Positions 13,207 to 14,655 of a stretch of 14,655 bases of DNA are shown piece by piece. The stretch is from NCBI GenBank assembly GCA_050741255.1, contig JBOIEQ010000108.1, forward strand, positions 1 to 14,655, written 5' to 3'. A program made the position numbers and the translations under genes. The DNA comes from CAZXNF01 sp050741255. Lineage in GTDB: Bacteria; Pseudomonadota; Gammaproteobacteria; Burkholderiales; SG8-41. A model generated the notes under the pieces. That model saw only the letters and a list, made by a program, of their open reading frames with translations. It ran no database searches and was not told the origin of the DNA. Numbering within the stretch: the stretch's first letter is position 1; every line of letters starts with the position of its first letter.

Positions 13207-14173
13207 TTTCGCGCGCGGTCCGCTGTTCGTGCTGGCGGGCACGCTGGCCCTCGCGTCCGTCGCGTCCGCGCAGGGCTATCCGAACCGGCCGCTGCGCATC
13301 GTCGCGCCGTTCCCGCCTGCCAGCGTCACCGACATCCTCGCGCGCCCGCTGGGCCAGAAACTGACCGAGGCGTGGGGCCAGCCGGTGGTCATCGAAAACC
13401 GCGCGGGCGCGGGCGGCGCAATCGGCGCGGAGTTCGTGGCGAAGGCGCCTCCGGACGGCTACACGCTTCTCATGGGGACCAATGGCACCAACGCCATCAA
13501 TGCCAGCCTCTATCCCCGCCTGGCCTACGATCCGCTGAAGGACTTCGCGCCCGTCACGCTCGTCGCGACCAGCTACCTGCTGCTCGTGGTGCACCCGTCG
13601 CTGCCGGTGCGCTCCGTCAGGGAACTGATCGCGCTGGCGAAGGCGCGGCGTGGGCAGCTCAGCTTCGGTTCCGGCGGCAGCGGCACCACGCCGCACCTCG
13701 CGGGCGAACTGTTCAATACCATGGCCGGCGTGAGCATGGTGCACGTCCCCTACAAAGGCAGCCCCCAGTCCACGGCCGACCTGCTCGCCGGCCGCATCGA
13801 AATGACCTTCTCGAACGCGGCCGCCACGCTCCCTTTCATTCGTGCCGGGCGACTGCGCGTGATCGGCATCAGTTCCGCGCTACGCGATCCGGCGCTGCCC
13901 GAGGTGCCCACCATCGCGGAATCCGGCGTGCCCGGCTTCGCCGCGGAACCGTGGTTCGCGGTGTTCGCGCCCGCCGGGACGCCGCGCGACGTCGTGCAGA
14001 AGCTCAATACCGAGATCGTGCGCATCGTCGCCCTGCCCGAGGTGCGGCAGCACTATGCCAACCTCGGTCTCATCGCGAGCACCGGCACGCCGGAACAACT
14101 GGCCGCCACGGTGGCCGCCGAGACGGCGAAATGGGCGAAAGTGATCAAGGCTGTCGGCGCCAAAGTCGACTGA
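13193..14173 (+). CDS. Bug/TctC-family periplasmic solute-binding protein with non-GG ligand loop (SBP 7)
   Basis: A 326-residue Bug-family SBP. I start it at the ATG at 13193, 14 bases inside the hydrolase-fold gene, because this gives a proper signal peptide (MRTRDFARGPLFVLAGTLAL, cleavage after ASA-26). The earlier in-frame ATG at 13124 would add an Arg-rich tail encoded inside that gene. Ligand loop 1 is PFPPASVTD (39-47): Ala43-Ser44 replace the Gly-Gly of most copies, with Asp47 kept. Loop 2, GSGGSGTTPHLAGE, and HVPYKGS are normal. The C-lobe has EPWFAVFAPAGTP where the others have a W-[Y/W/N]-G sequence. The C-terminal helix ETAKWAKVIK is standard. Coupling to the hydrolase-fold gene suggests the ligand belongs to the same pathway. 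The eighth SBP starts four bases after its stop. Confidence 0.92.
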   Translation: MRTRDFARGPLFVLAGTLALASVASAQGYPNRPLRIVAPFPPASVTDILARPLGQKLTEAWGQPVVIENRAGAGGAIGAEFVAKAPPDGYTLLMGTNGTNAINASLYPRLAYDPLKDFAPVTLVATSYLLLVVHPSLPVRSVRELIALAKARRGQLSFGSGGSGTTPHLAGELFNTMAGVSMVHVPYKGSPQSTADLLAGRIEMTFSNAAATLPFIRAGRLRVIGISSALRDPALPEVPTIAESGVPGFAAEPWFAVFAPAGTPRDVVQKLNTEIVRIVALPEVRQHYANLGLIASTGTPEQLAATVAAETAKWAKVIKAVGAKVD

Positions 14174-14177
14174 CACG

Positions 14178-14655
14178 ATGACGAACGACCACCGACTGCG
14201 ATGGGTCCTGGCCGCCGGCACCTGCCTCGCGGCGTCCGGTGCGTGGGCGGCCGACGCCTACCCTACACGGCCCATCCGCATCGTCGTGCCCTATCCCGCG
14301 GGCGGCCCGATCGACATCACCGCGCGCGTCATCGGTCCGCGCCTCTCCGAATCGCTGCGCCAACCCGTCGTCATCGACAACCGCGGCGGTGCGGGGGGCA
14401 CCATCGGCGCCGATCTGGTCGCCAAGGCCGCGCCCGACGGCCACACGGTGCTCGCCTGTTCGACCGGCAACACCATCAACGCCAGCCTGGTGCCCGGCCT
14501 GCCTTACGATTTCGTGCGCGACTTCGCGCCCGTCACGATGGTGGTCATCATCACCAGCATCCTCGTCGTCAACCCGGCGCTACCCGCGCGCTCGGTGCAG
14601 GAACTGATCGCCCTCGCAAAAGCCAAACCGGGCCAACTCTCCTACGCCTCCACCA
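14178..14655 (+). CDS. Bug/TctC-family periplasmic solute-binding protein, 5' part only (SBP 8)
   Basis: The reading frame starting at the ATG at 14178 runs off the right edge after 159 codons, about half a normal Bug protein. It has a signal peptide (MTNDHRLRWVLAAGTCLAAS, likely cut after AWA-24), ligand loop 1 PYPAGGPID (GG 42-43, Asp46), then NRGGAGGTIGADLVAKAAPDG, a ligand-facing ACSTGNTINASL, and ELIALAKAKPGQLSYAST, which is the beginning of loop 2. Residues beyond this are outside the window. It begins four bases after SBP 7, so the two are surely co-transcribed. Its GTNGTNAINASL-like segment resembles that of SBP 7 more than those of SBPs 2-5, so 7 and 8 may be a third related pair. 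Confidence 0.92.
   Translation, partial: MTNDHRLRWVLAAGTCLAASGAWAADAYPTRPIRIVVPYPAGGPIDITARVIGPRLSESLRQPVVIDNRGGAGGTIGADLVAKAAPDGHTVLACSTGNTINASLVPGLPYDFVRDFAPVTMVVIITSILVVNPALPARSVQELIALAKAKPGQLSYAST

Noticed and set aside
12466..13364. Alternative plus-strand frame inside the hydrolase-fold gene running into SBP 7
   Set aside because: Out-of-frame, Arg/Pro-rich translation without motifs; the frames at 12388 and 13193 carry family signatures along their length.

Overview
GC-rich (roughly two-thirds G+C by eye) bacterial DNA with fourteen co-directional plus-strand genes and no RNA gene, transposase or CRISPR array. Many copies of the Bug/TctC periplasmic solute-binding protein (SBP) family, mixed with acyl-CoA-type catabolic genes, is the hallmark of Betaproteobacteria, especially Burkholderiales (Bordetella, Achromobacter and Cupriavidus relatives). 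A genus cannot be assigned from the sequence alone.

Layout. Positions 1-138 hold four GTGAGG[G/C] heptads facing four inverted copies, the second set ending two bases before the first gene. Block A (139-6148) is a nitronate monooxygenase-like flavoprotein followed by five consecutive Bug SBPs. Block B (6174-9718) is a crotonase-fold hydratase/isomerase, an AtuA-family (DUF1446) protein and a sixth SBP. Block C (9760 to the right edge) is an AMP-forming acyl-CoA synthetase, an SDR-fold protein, a 156-base intergenic palindromic element, an alpha/beta-hydrolase-fold protein, a seventh SBP and the 5' part of an eighth. Most joints are short (ATGA overlap, 2-30 base gaps, one 14-base overlap), so long polycistronic transcripts are likely. 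A perfect TATAAT at 9725 and the palindromic element at 12248-12356 are the most plausible places where transcription is restarted or modulated.

How it may work together (inference). Exported binding proteins would capture small organic acids or related compounds in the periplasm. The CoA ligase would activate a carboxylic acid, and the SDR, crotonase, AtuA-like, hydrolase-fold and flavin enzymes would process CoA thioesters or an unusual carbon skeleton. No TctA/TctB membrane component lies in the window, so the SBPs must use a transporter encoded elsewhere or act in another way, such as sensing.

Most unusual points: (i) eight SBP genes in 14.6 kb, including two recognisably paired paralogues and two members with altered ligand-loop motifs; (ii) three neighbouring enzyme-fold proteins lacking textbook catalytic residues: the SDR has no YxxxK, the alpha/beta hydrolase has Lys where the nucleophile Ser should be, and the crotonase has Gly where one of the two catalytic Glu should be; (iii) two inverted-repeat elements in the non-coding gaps. 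Together these suggest a catabolic route whose enzymes use old folds with altered chemistry, which may be undescribed.
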